From Lachnospiraceae bacterium UBA3386 (GTDB lineage: Bacteria > Bacillota > Clostridia > Lachnospirales > Lachnospiraceae): DNA of 10,832 bases. Positions 1 through 6,869 of this stretch are shown one piece after another (position 1 is the stretch's first letter; each line of letters starts with the position of its first letter). Location of the stretch: contig DEPS01000098.1 in assembly GCA_002358875.1 (NCBI GenBank), positions 10,961 to 21,792 of the forward strand, in the 5' to 3' direction. The position numbers were made by a program, and so were the translations under genes. The notes under the pieces are model-generated. The model ran no database searches, was not told the DNA's origin, and saw only the letters and a list, made by a program, of their open reading frames with translations.

Positions 1-1350
1 GAAAAAGCGTATGCCGCGCTCCCGGCACCTATCGTGACCGCGTGCGATGTCTCCAAGGTCCTCGCCGTCGCGGTGGCGGAGATCGGCTACAAGGAGAAGG
101 CCAGCAACAGCCAGCTCGACGACAAGACCGCCAACGCCGGCTCCGCGAACTACACCAAGTACGCCCGCGACTTCGACAAGAAGTACCCCAGCTGGTACAA
201 CGGGAAGAAGAACGGATTCGCCTGGTGTGATATGTTTGTGGACTGGTGCTTCCTGACCGCATACGGCTATGAGAACGCCCTGCGGCTGCTCTGCCAGCCG
301 GAGCGCAGCACGGGCGCGGGATGCACATACTCGCTGCGCTTCTATAAGAAGAAGGGCCAGTTCCACACCAGCGGCCCCAAACCCGGCGACCAGATCTTTT
401 TCGGCACTTCGCTCGACAACGCCACGCACACCGGCATTGTGGAGAAGGTCACCGCATCGAAGGTGCATACCATCGAGGGCAACACCAGCAACCAGGTGGC
501 GAGGCGCAGCTACGCGCTGACCAACAGCCGCATCCTCGGATATGGCCGCCCCGCCTATGATGCTGTGACAGAGACCGCGCCCACGCCCGTGGTCACACCG
601 ACCACTCCGGCGGAGCCCGCCTCCGACACGGAGAAGACCATCTGGGATACCCTCATGGGCTTCATCGGCAATGCCTACGGCGTGGCGGGGCTGATGGGCA
701 ATCTGTACGCCGAATCCGCTCTGAACCCGAAGAACCTCCAGAACAACGGCAACAAGGCGCTCGGCATGACCGATGACGAGTTCACCGCTGCGATGGACGC
801 CGGGGCCTACGATAACTTCGTGCGCGACGGCTACGGCTATGGGCTGGCGCAGTGGACGTACCACTCTCGTAAGGCAGCGCTGCTGGCCTATGTACAGGAG
901 CGCGGTGTATCTGTGGGCGACCTTACAGCGCAGCTCGGTTTCCTCTGCAAAGAGCTGGCGGAGTATTCCTCCGTGCTGTTCGCGCTGAAGAGCGTGACTT
1001 CCGTCCGTGCCGCTTCCGATGTGGTGGTGACGAAGTTTGAACGGCCCGCCGATCAGGGCGATGCCGCGCAGAAGAAGCGCGCCGCTTACGGCCAGAAGTA
1101 CTATGACAAGTATGCTGGCAATACCGCGCCTGAGCCCGCCGTCGGCGGTTCCTTCAAGGTGAAGGTGAGCATCACCAATCTGAATATCCGCAAGGGACCC
1201 GGCACGGACTTTGCCCGTACCGGCCATTTCACCGGCAAGGGCACGTTCGTCATCGCTGAGGTGGCGGAGGGCGTTGGCTCTGCCTCCGGCTGGGGCAGGC
1301 TGAAGACGGGCGAAGGCTGGATTTCGCTCGACTACGCCACCCGTATCTAA
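1..1350 (+). CDS. Phage-type modular lysin (CHAP-like peptidase, tail-lysozyme-like domain, SH3b), 5' end uncertain
   Basis: A peptidoglycan hydrolase of phage type. Numbering from the GTG at 34 (438 aa): residues 15-175 resemble a CHAP/NlpC-type amidase-endopeptidase, with candidate catalytic Cys65 (GFAWCDMFVDWC), His132 (ATHTGIV) and Glu148/Asn150 (IEGNTS). Residues 178-198 are a Thr/Pro-rich linker. Residues 200-345 resemble the phage tail lysozyme family, with Glu227 in NLYAESALNP as probable catalytic acid and GYGYGLAQWT typical of that fold. Residues 373-438 are an SH3b wall-binding domain (NLNIRKGPGTDF, ending GWISLDYATRI). The frame is open to base 1 and no ribosome binding site precedes GTG 34, so the true start may lie off the window, although the homology-like part begins almost at once. 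It could be an endolysin or a tail-associated lysin; domain content alone does not decide. A terminator follows directly. Confidence 0.85.
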   Translation, partial: EKAYAALPAPIVTACDVSKVLAVAVAEIGYKEKASNSQLDDKTANAGSANYTKYARDFDKKYPSWYNGKKNGFAWCDMFVDWCFLTAYGYENALRLLCQPERSTGAGCTYSLRFYKKKGQFHTSGPKPGDQIFFGTSLDNATHTGIVEKVTASKVHTIEGNTSNQVARRSYALTNSRILGYGRPAYDAVTETAPTPVVTPTTPAEPASDTEKTIWDTLMGFIGNAYGVAGLMGNLYAESALNPKNLQNNGNKALGMTDDEFTAAMDAGAYDNFVRDGYGYGLAQWTYHSRKAALLAYVQERGVSVGDLTAQLGFLCKELAEYSSVLFALKSVTSVRAASDVVVTKFERPADQGDAAQKKRAAYGQKYYDKYAGNTAPEPAVGGSFKVKVSITNLNIRKGPGTDFARTGHFTGKGTFVIAEVAEGVGSASGWGRLKTGEGWISLDYATRI

Positions 1351-1363
1351 GGACATATTCTAC

Positions 1364-1400
1364 GCCGTCCGTGGGGATTCCTGCGGGCGGCTCTTTTTTT
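1364..1400 (+). terminator. Intrinsic terminator after the lysin gene
   Basis: An 8-bp stem pairs 1364-1371 (GCCGTCCG) with 1384-1391 (CGGGCGGC), with one G-U wobble and a 12-nt loop, and is followed by TC and seven T residues (1394-1400). It begins 14 bp after the lysin stop and separates the lysin transcript from the recombinase module. Confidence 0.85.
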
Positions 1401-1470
1401 CTGAGGAATTTTGCCCTTCGATTGCACTCCAAGCGCAAAACTGCGCGTAGGAAGGCAGGAGGGATGAAAG

Positions 1471-1953
1471 ATGATCGACAGAGATGAGATTGCCAGGGAG
1501 CAGGCCCGCCTGCTCAGGGAGAAGGGCATGAGCCTCAGAAAGACGGCGGCCATTACCGGGCTGACCAAGGACGTGGTGAGAAATATCAGCAGGAAGATCA
1601 TCGTTGCCGCGGAGGATGATTCTATTGAAGCCATGATGCAGGCAGGAAACGCCTGCTCCTACTGCGGTGGTACGATGGAACAGCGTAGCGGGTCAGGCAG
1701 GCCGCGCCGGTTCTGTTCGGACTATTGCCGCAGACAGTATTGGCGGTTGCACCGCCCGGAGCAGAGGCGGAAGGAAGACAAGCTGTTTCTGCGCACCTGC
1801 GCGTACTGCGGGAAGACCTTTCAGATTTACGGAAAAAACGACCGGAAGTATTGTTGCCGGGAGCATTACAGGCTCCACTTTTACGGGTGCGATCTGAACA
1901 AATCCGAGGCCGAATCCTTGGTGGTTCCTGGTGGTTTTACGGCTCCTAATTAA
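1471..1953 (+). CDS. HTH plus zinc-finger DNA-binding protein of the recombinase module
   Basis: A 160-aa putative DNA-binding protein. Residues 1-45 are basic and helical, with a helix-turn-helix-like stretch (about 20-43: SLRKTAAITGLTKDVVRNIS) resembling sigma-70 region 4 or a resolvase HTH. Two cysteine clusters follow: C62-x2-C65 with C82-x3-C86, and C110-x2-C113 with C128/C129 and H132, consistent with two small zinc fingers. The start is set by AGGAGGG at 1457-1463, 7 nt before the ATG. It is the first gene of the four-gene rightward set leading to both recombinases. Proteins of this HTH-plus-zinc-ribbon layout occur beside serine recombinases in Bacillota elements; a role as regulator or recombination accessory factor is inference from position. 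No family name is claimed. Confidence 0.75.
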   Translation: MIDRDEIAREQARLLREKGMSLRKTAAITGLTKDVVRNISRKIIVAAEDDSIEAMMQAGNACSYCGGTMEQRSGSGRPRRFCSDYCRRQYWRLHRPEQRRKEDKLFLRTCAYCGKTFQIYGKNDRKYCCREHYRLHFYGCDLNKSEAESLVVPGGFTAPN

Positions 1954-2008
1954 CTTGCTTTAGTGCGGATTCAGAGCGAACATGGCACTACGAAGGGAGG
2001 TTTTGGCA

Positions 2009-2788
2009 GTGAAATATAAGGGACTTCTCACAGACAGGCAGCCGCTAATCGCCGCCCTGGAACGGGAAACGGGAACCGCCGCCGCGTACAGCGGGGCGCC
2101 GACGTTCCGCTACAGAATCGGAGCCTACACCGTACTCCGTGACGGGAGCATGGAAGTGCCGGATGAAAAGGCCGACACTGCCCTGATCGGGAGACTTGCC
2201 GAGGATGGCCTGATCGACATTGCCAATGAGCGCGTGGAGGGCATCGCCTTCCCGACGGACGGCTTTACGGGCAGGACAATGGTGAACATCGTGAACTGCC
2301 TCGCCGCAAGGGAGAAGCTGCTCAACAAAGCCATCGGCAGGCCGAACGCCATCCACATGGGCGCGGAGCTGGTGCGGACGCTGAACGCCGAGAAACCGGA
2401 CACCATGATGGCCTTCATGGGCATTCTTCACCGCTGCGGCGGGGAGAAAGCCATGCGTGGCCTGCGCCTTGCCGGAGGGCGGATTGCCTTTACAGGGTTT
2501 CCTGACACCGACACCTACCGGGCTCTCGCCGGTCGCATCATTCACGCTGCCGTCACACGCCAGTGGATTAAGGCGAAAGAGACCGGCGGCGGGAACGACA
2601 GGTACACCTTTCGGGTCTGGCTGAACGCCCTGGGCATGAAGGGCGCTGACTACGCGGCGGCGCGGGCCGAGCTTCTGAAGGATCTGCCCGGCGATTCCGC
2701 CTTTCGCACAGAAGAGCAGAAGGCGGCATTCTACGCCGCTCGGAGCCGCAGGGCAGCAACGCCAGAGCCTGAGTTCATTCTACTCTGA
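2009..2788 (+). CDS. Conserved mobile-element protein of unknown function upstream of the recombinases (259 aa)
   Basis: No catalytic motif is recognised. The N-terminal 45 residues (AAYSGAPTFRYRIGAYTVLRDGSMEV) resemble proteins loosely annotated in Clostridia mobile elements as 'virulence-related protein', a label without functional content; this is recalled family resemblance, not a search result. The middle is mixed alpha/beta and the C-terminal third is Ala/Arg-rich and helical. An in-frame ATG at 1982 exists, but GTG 2009 is preferred because GAAGGGAGG lies 8 nt before it while nothing resembling a binding site precedes 1982. The stop (2786-2788) overlaps the ribosome binding site of recombinase A, suggesting translational coupling. 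Position between the HTH/zinc protein and the recombinases suggests an integration-module partner; that is inference. Confidence 0.7.
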   Translation: MKYKGLLTDRQPLIAALERETGTAAAYSGAPTFRYRIGAYTVLRDGSMEVPDEKADTALIGRLAEDGLIDIANERVEGIAFPTDGFTGRTMVNIVNCLAAREKLLNKAIGRPNAIHMGAELVRTLNAEKPDTMMAFMGILHRCGGEKAMRGLRLAGGRIAFTGFPDTDTYRALAGRIIHAAVTRQWIKAKETGGGNDRYTFRVWLNALGMKGADYAAARAELLKDLPGDSAFRTEEQKAAFYAARSRRAATPEPEFILL

Positions 2789-2799
2789 GGGAGGACGGC

Positions 2800-4308
2800 A
2801 TGGAAAAGAACGTAACCATTATACCACAGCGGTCAAGGGATGGGGCAGAAATAATTCCCGTCGCGGTCTACTGCCGAGTCTCCACTAAAGCGGAACGTCA
2901 GGGCGATTCCCTGGAAAACCAGATCGAGCATTACACCGAGGCCATCGGCGACGATCCGCGTTATGAGTTGGTCGAGATTTATTACGACTTCGGCATCTCC
3001 GGCTTTAAGGACACCCGCCCCGGATTCCAGCGCATGATGGATGACGCAGAGGCGGGGCGCTTCCGGCAGGTCATCACAAAGGCCATCACCCGCTTTGCCC
3101 GCAACACCCGGACGGTGCTGGATTCCACCAGGCGGCTGAAGGAACTGGGCATCGGCGTGTACTTTGAACTGCAGGGCATCGACACGATGTCACAGGAGGG
3201 CGAGTTACTCATGACGCTGTTCGCGGCTTTCGGGCAGGCGGAGAGCGAAGGGGCAAGAATGCATACCCTGATGGCACTTAAGCGAAAGTACGATGAAGGC
3301 AGGCCACCCCGGCAGCTCCAGCGCAGCATGGGCTACAGCAAGGGCGAGGACGGCGAATTTTACCCGGATGAGTACGCGCCGCTGGTGCTGGAAATGTACG
3401 AGATGGCGGCGGACGGGTACACGGCGGGACAGATCACCAATTACCTGAACGCCGAGGGCATCACCAACCACAACGGTTGCGCCTTTCACCGAGCCAGCGT
3501 CACCCGTCTCCTGCGCAACCCCGCCTATAAAGGCGACTTCATCGCCCAGCGGTACTACGTCAACGAGGACAGGAAACTGGTGAAGAATGGCGGCGAAAAG
3601 CCCATGCTTTACATTGAGGAAGACCACATCCCCATCGTGACCACGGAGCTGTGGGAGAAGGCGCAGACAACGCTCGATGCCGCCACGCATAAGGTCGCTC
3701 CCACGGCGAGCCGGCCGATGGATCTGAATGACGAAAACTACCCGTACCGCCATCAGCTGTTCTGCGCTGAGTGCGGGCACAGGCTCCAGCGGGCAGTGCG
3801 GGCAGGAAGGGTCCTGTGGGAGTGCAGCGGCAAGGCGCGGTTCTCACAGGATTTTTGCGCCGGAGTCGCCGTCACCGATGACGAGGTGCAATCCTGGCTG
3901 CCTCTGGCGGACGGCGGGCATTACGTCTCCGCCACCATCGAAAAGGGAAAAATCACAGGCCACGCGCACGAGCCGGAAGCGGAATGGAAAAAGACTCACG
4001 GGAAGAAGAACCGCTCGGCGGCGGGGCTGGCGCCGGAGCTTACAGAAGAGAACTACCCGTACATGAACCGCGTCTTCTGCAAGTACTGCGGTTCCCGCCT
4101 GCGCAGGATCGTTTCCAACGCTGGGAAGGTAACCTGGCTTTGCGACGGCCTGAGCCGACAGGGAAAGAAGTTCTGCAAGGGCGTCCGGGTGCCGGACGAG
4201 AAGCTTAAACCGCTGGCTGGGCTGGCGGGCGATTTCTACATTGGAAAGGAGAAAGTGAATGGCACGGAAGGTTACGGTTATTCCCGCAAACCCGACAGGC
4301 GGAAGTAA
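2800..4308 (+). CDS. Large serine recombinase A, with two tandem zinc ribbons
   Basis: A site-specific DNA recombinase of the resolvase/invertase superfamily, 502 aa. The catalytic domain (about 20-170) has the nucleophile Ser28 in VYCRVSTK with Arg26, plus Arg73 (DTRPGF) and Arg98/Arg101 (ITRFARN), so it looks active. A 'recombinase' domain follows (about 175-300: QITNYLNAEGI, VTRLLRNPAYKGDF). Unusually there are two similar zinc ribbons: C322/C325 with C342/C353, and C427/C430 with C448/C459, each introduced by ENYPY. The tail lacks an obvious coiled coil. After the active-site helix the usual SENxxWGI-type stretch is replaced by a divergent one (EGARMHTLMALKRKYDEG). Start: AGGGAGGA at 2788-2795. 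Its last 50 bp overlap recombinase B. It probably acts together with B in integration or excision (inference from tandem arrangement). Confidence 0.93.
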   Translation: MEKNVTIIPQRSRDGAEIIPVAVYCRVSTKAERQGDSLENQIEHYTEAIGDDPRYELVEIYYDFGISGFKDTRPGFQRMMDDAEAGRFRQVITKAITRFARNTRTVLDSTRRLKELGIGVYFELQGIDTMSQEGELLMTLFAAFGQAESEGARMHTLMALKRKYDEGRPPRQLQRSMGYSKGEDGEFYPDEYAPLVLEMYEMAADGYTAGQITNYLNAEGITNHNGCAFHRASVTRLLRNPAYKGDFIAQRYYVNEDRKLVKNGGEKPMLYIEEDHIPIVTTELWEKAQTTLDAATHKVAPTASRPMDLNDENYPYRHQLFCAECGHRLQRAVRAGRVLWECSGKARFSQDFCAGVAVTDDEVQSWLPLADGGHYVSATIEKGKITGHAHEPEAEWKKTHGKKNRSAAGLAPELTEENYPYMNRVFCKYCGSRLRRIVSNAGKVTWLCDGLSRQGKKFCKGVRVPDEKLKPLAGLAGDFYIGKEKVNGTEGYGYSRKPDRRK

Positions 4309-5647
4309 CGTCGCGTCGGGCGGAGGGCGGAAGACCAGGGTGGCGGCATACTGCCGCGTCAGCACCGACCATGAAGAGCAGGAGGGCTCCTTCAAAAACC
4401 AGGTGGATTACTACACCAAGCTCATCGAGGGCAAGCCCGACTGGGAACTGGCTGGCATCTTCGCGGATGACGGCATTTCCGGAACCGGCACGAAGAAGCG
4501 CGACGGCTTCATGGGCATGATCGCCGCCTGCGACGAAGGCAGGGTGGATTTGGTGATCACGAAGTCGATCAGCCGCTTTGCCCGCAACACGCAGGATTCG
4601 CTCAACTACAGCAGGAAGCTGAAGAACCTCGGTATTCCCATCATCTTCGAAAAAGAATCGATCAACACGATGGAGGCATCCGGGGAACTGATGTTCACGA
4701 TTTTAAGCAGCCTTGCCCAGGAAGAATCCAGGAATATTTCAGAGAACACCGCCTGGGGCATCCGCTCCAAGTTCCAGCGCGGCATCCCGCATTTGAACAC
4801 TGAGGCGCTGCTCGGCTTTGACAAGGACGCCGACGGGAATCTGGTCATCAATGAGGAGCAGGCCGCCACGGTGCGTCGGGTCTACCGTGATTTTCTGGAG
4901 GGATGGACGCCTTCCGAAATCAGCCGGAGGCTGAACGCCGAGGGCGTGCCTGGGGTGCATGGCAAGGCCAACTGGCATCCCTGCACCATTGAGCGGATGC
5001 TCCAGAACGAGAAGCACGTCGGTGATTTGCTCATGCAGAAGACCTACACCTCCGACTTCCTGACCAAGGCGCAGGCGGAAAACAACGGCGATCTGGAACA
5101 GTACTTCATCAAAGACAATCACAAGGGTATCATCCCAAGGGAGGACTGGGATGCGGTGCAGCTGGAGCTTGCGCGGAGGGAGGCGTTTCGTCAGCGGCAC
5201 GGCATCCGCACCTCGGGCAGTAGCACAGACGATCGCTTCTATTCCCGCGTCTTCTGCGCGGCCTGCGGTGGGAAGTTCATCCGGAAGTACTGGAAGGGCA
5301 ATCGCGCCGTCTTCTGGAAATGCGAGAACGCAGAGAAGAAAAAGGGCCACACCTGCGATGCCGAAATCGTGCGCGAGGAGACGCTCCGCTCGGCGGTGGT
5401 CATCGCATGGAACGGCATCGTGGAGCACAGAGAGGAGCACCTGCCGGAGTGGAACCGGCAGGCGACCGAGGGCGACGCCCTTCAGCGTTACCGGGCGCGT
5501 ATGTTGCTGGCTATGACGGAGGAAGGACCGCTGGACACCGAGGTGCCTGAGATCACCCGCATGATGCTGGAAGAAATCACGGTCAAGGGTCCATCGGAGC
5601 TGACCGTCCGCTTCCTGGACGGCACGGAGAAGAATGTGAAACTGTAG
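4259..5647 (+). CDS. Large serine recombinase B
   Basis: A 462-aa serine recombinase of canonical layout. The catalytic domain (about 26-175) has Ser35 in AAYCRVSTD with Arg33, Arg81 (KKRDGF) and Arg106/Arg109 (SISRFARN); the junction helix carries SENTAWGIRSKFQRG. The recombinase domain spans about 183-310 (EISRRLNAEGV, TIERMLQNEKHVGDLL), a single zinc ribbon uses C333/C336 and C355/C366, and a charged helical tail (370-420) may correspond to the coiled-coil region. Start: AAAGGAGA at 4245-4252, 6 nt before the ATG, inside the coding sequence of recombinase A. Both recombinases begin with a VT(I/V)IP motif, indicating related members of one subgroup. This is the last gene of the module, about 1.2 kb from the proposed attachment junction. 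It is the more canonical candidate integrase; which protein carries out which step is not visible. Confidence 0.94.
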   Translation: MARKVTVIPANPTGGSNVASGGGRKTRVAAYCRVSTDHEEQEGSFKNQVDYYTKLIEGKPDWELAGIFADDGISGTGTKKRDGFMGMIAACDEGRVDLVITKSISRFARNTQDSLNYSRKLKNLGIPIIFEKESINTMEASGELMFTILSSLAQEESRNISENTAWGIRSKFQRGIPHLNTEALLGFDKDADGNLVINEEQAATVRRVYRDFLEGWTPSEISRRLNAEGVPGVHGKANWHPCTIERMLQNEKHVGDLLMQKTYTSDFLTKAQAENNGDLEQYFIKDNHKGIIPREDWDAVQLELARREAFRQRHGIRTSGSSTDDRFYSRVFCAACGGKFIRKYWKGNRAVFWKCENAEKKKGHTCDAEIVREETLRSAVVIAWNGIVEHREEHLPEWNRQATEGDALQRYRARMLLAMTEEGPLDTEVPEITRMMLEEITVKGPSELTVRFLDGTEKNVKL

Positions 5648-5680
5648 GAAGATGGGATTTGGCAAACGGAGTCGGCAGGA

Positions 5681-5711
5681 TGATACTGTCGGCTCTGTTT
5701 GATACTGTCGG
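5681..5711. repeat. 12-bp direct repeat, two copies (TGATACTGTCGG)
   Basis: Perfect copies occupy 5681-5692 and 5700-5711, 19 bp start to start, about two helical turns. The core ATACTGT recurs at 5758-5764 over the promoter -10. The spacing suggests a binding site array for a regulator, or recombinase or excision-factor binding sites; the sequence does not distinguish these. Confidence 0.7.
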
Positions 5712-5722
5712 TGTAAACAGTA
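5703..5722. promoter_or_regulatory. Dyad operator TACTGT-N8-ACAGTA, LexA-box-like
   Basis: A perfect 6+6 inverted repeat with an 8-bp spacer, ending 10 bp before the -35 of the promoter at 5733. The half-site spacing and bases match the E. coli-type LexA consensus (CTGT-N8-ACAG), not the classical Gram-positive CGAAC-N4-GTTCG-type box. It may be the site of an element-encoded repressor instead. As RNA it would form only a weak AT-rich hairpin followed by a broken T run, so a terminator role for the recombinase operon is less likely. Confidence 0.5.
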
Positions 5723-5732
5723 AAATTTCTTC

Positions 5733-5762
5733 TTGACAAAGCCCTTGCTGATAGTATATACT
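5733..5762 (+). promoter_or_regulatory. Sigma-70/SigA-type promoter for the two-gene cassette
   Basis: A consensus -35 TTGACA at 5733-5738 and -10 TATACT at 5757-5762, separated by 18 bp (a TATATA alternative at 5755 gives 16). Transcription would start near 5769 and run into the gene at 5810 with a leader of about 40 nt. This is the strongest promoter-like sequence I can see in the window and lies in a locally AT-rich stretch between GC-rich genes. Confidence 0.75.
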
Positions 5763-5768
5763 GTAAGC
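5747..5768. promoter_or_regulatory. Imperfect 22-bp palindrome covering the -10, probable operator
   Basis: Centred at 5757/5758, the core AGTAT/ATACT is a perfect 10-bp palindrome, and the flanks GCT (5747-5749) and AGC (5766-5768) also pair, giving 9 of 11 matched positions. It includes another ATACTGT. A protein bound here would block the -10, so repression is the natural inference. Its centre is 45 bp from that of the upstream dyad. Confidence 0.5.
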
Positions 5769-5809
5769 GTTAAGAGTATTACTGCCGACTTTTTAAGGGG
5801 GTGGTTTAT

Positions 5810-6301
5810 ATGGCAGTAACGAAAAGGGTCATCATAGAGTTCGCCAGTCCAGACATTCGGGCGATCGATCACATACAGGATATTCGCCGCGCAACAGAAA
5901 GCGCCAGCTTAAACCTCAACGCGAGATACGATGTGATTCTTCAGTACCCGATGCCCACGGACGATGACAGAGTATATTTGGATGTGAGAATACCCGATGA
6001 GCTGGTCGATTCCTTCTCCTACGGCAAACGGCTGCGTGGTTTATCCAGCTATCTGCTCAAAAGCTGCGGAGGGAAATATCAGCAGTACCTGGTTGGAAAC
6101 CGGCTCCTCACCTACACGCTGATCGAGGAGGACGGACAGGATTCAAAAAGAAAACCGGGCGGCATATCGATGGCGGAGCGTCTTGAAGCGATAGCAGATT
6201 TTGCACGGCTGCTGGAGCGGTCGGACGAAGATGCCATCTTCCACATCAACAGGATCATGCTTATTTTGAAAGAGGCCGCAGAGCCGGAAGAGAACGAGTG
6301 A
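5810..6301 (+). CDS. Unknown soluble protein, first gene of the element-end cassette (163 aa)
   Basis: I do not recognise this protein. It has no signal peptide or membrane segment. Residues 1-60 look alpha/beta (KRVIIEFASPDIRAIDHI, RYDVILQYPM, RVYLDVRI), residues 61-105 mixed (DELVDSFSYGKRLRGLSSYLLKS), then a Lys/Gly-rich break at 110-118 and an acidic helical tail (about 120-163, ending in Glu-rich sequence). The ATG at 5810 is preferred to an in-frame GTG at 5801 because AAGGGGGTGG (5795-5804) serves as its ribosome binding site and would overlap the GTG. It has its own promoter with operator-like dyads and is followed 15 bp later by a small membrane protein gene. The pair forms a transcription unit separate from the recombinases. 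A cargo role (lysogen regulation, exclusion or defence) is inference from position only. Confidence 0.75.
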   Translation: MAVTKRVIIEFASPDIRAIDHIQDIRRATESASLNLNARYDVILQYPMPTDDDRVYLDVRIPDELVDSFSYGKRLRGLSSYLLKSCGGKYQQYLVGNRLLTYTLIEEDGQDSKRKPGGISMAERLEAIADFARLLERSDEDAIFHINRIMLILKEAAEPEENE

Positions 6302-6316
6302 CAATGGAGGGTCAAT

Positions 6317-6727
6317 ATGGAAAATATTAATGTAAACGAGATCAGCGAAACTCTGGCGGATTCGCTCGACAGCACGCAGAAAAACGCGACCGACACCGAG
6401 AAGCTGGTGCAGCAGGTTCAGGCCATGAGCGGGAAGGATATCCACGAGCAGACCGTGCAGGCCATTCTCGCTGACGGGAATACAGGGCTGGAAGAGAAGA
6501 TCAACCTCATCCATCGTGAGAACGCCGACTATGACCAGCACGAGGAAAACAACACTGGGCGAGTGATTCGGATGCAGGAAACCCAGACTGACAACGTCGG
6601 AAAGGCCACGAATTGGTGGAAGGAGAACTGGGGCTGGATCGTTGTCGCAGGCATGACCGCCGTGGTGATTTTCACCCCAGGTGGTCGGCGTATAGTTGGT
6701 ACCGTTGCCAAGCAGCTCGCCGCGTAA
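6317..6727 (+). CDS. Unknown small membrane protein, second gene of the element-end cassette (136 aa)
   Basis: I do not recognise the family. Residues 1-98 are hydrophilic and Gln/Asn/Asp/Glu-rich with helical stretches (SETLADSLDSTQKNATDTEKLVQ), lacking an N-terminal signal. One hydrophobic segment, about 103-120 (ENWGWIVVAGMTAVVIF), is preceded by a Trp-rich interface (NWWKENWGW) and followed by a short basic, amphipathic tail (PGGRRIVGTVAKQLAA). This fits a tail-anchored protein with most of its mass in the cytoplasm. TGGAGG at 6305-6310 sets the start, 15 bp after the preceding stop, so co-translation with the 163-aa protein is likely. A strong terminator begins 15 bp downstream. One hydrophobic segment alone does not make it a holin; superinfection exclusion or a membrane-acting effector are untested possibilities. 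Confidence 0.75.
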   Translation: MENINVNEISETLADSLDSTQKNATDTEKLVQQVQAMSGKDIHEQTVQAILADGNTGLEEKINLIHRENADYDQHEENNTGRVIRMQETQTDNVGKATNWWKENWGWIVVAGMTAVVIFTPGGRRIVGTVAKQLAA

Positions 6728-6742
6728 ATAGACAAGGCTGAT

Positions 6743-6783
6743 TCTCCCAGGGAGGGCGTGGCGCTTTCCCTGGGGGATTTTTT
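6743..6783 (+). terminator. Strong intrinsic terminator after the cassette
   Basis: An 11-bp stem (6743-6753 with 6767-6777, one wobble) continues through two G-T wobbles into GCG/CGC with a 3-nt loop, making one long near-continuous hairpin, followed by six T residues (6778-6783). It should stop cassette transcription before the pilin fragment. Confidence 0.9.
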
Positions 6784-6805
6784 GCTCGAAGGAAGCCCAG
6801 AGGGG

Positions 6806-6833
6806 TGTGCCAAATTTCCAATACCTGTGCCAA
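6806..6833. repeat. 8-bp direct repeat TGTGCCAA near the element end
   Basis: Copies at 6806-6813 and 6826-6833, exactly 20 bp apart (about two helical turns), lie 50-80 bp inside the proposed junction. They could be arm-type protein binding sites next to the attachment site, but eight-base repeats can arise by chance. Confidence 0.35.
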
Positions 6834-6869
6834 GTCAAAACCCTGCTCGGAACCTTCCCATTCTCCATT

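Noticed and set aside
1982..2008. Upstream ATG for the 259-aa protein
   Set aside because: There is no ribosome binding site before 1982, while GAAGGGAGG is well placed for GTG 2009.
3205..4395. Minus-strand reading frames opposite recombinase A
   Set aside because: Antisense shadows of a well-supported gene, with no ribosome binding sites or domain features.
5681..5790. CRISPR array
   Set aside because: The repeats are short and only two to three in number, with irregular spacing and no cas genes.
4739..5872. Long minus-strand reading frame (377 codons) opposite recombinase B
   Set aside because: It lies antisense to a clearly conserved recombinase in GC-rich DNA, where long shadow frames are expected, and its translation resembles no protein family.
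6143..6868. Minus-strand reading frame (241 codons) across the two-gene cassette
   Set aside because: It spans two sense genes with good ribosome binding sites as well as a terminator hairpin; its translation is unstructured.
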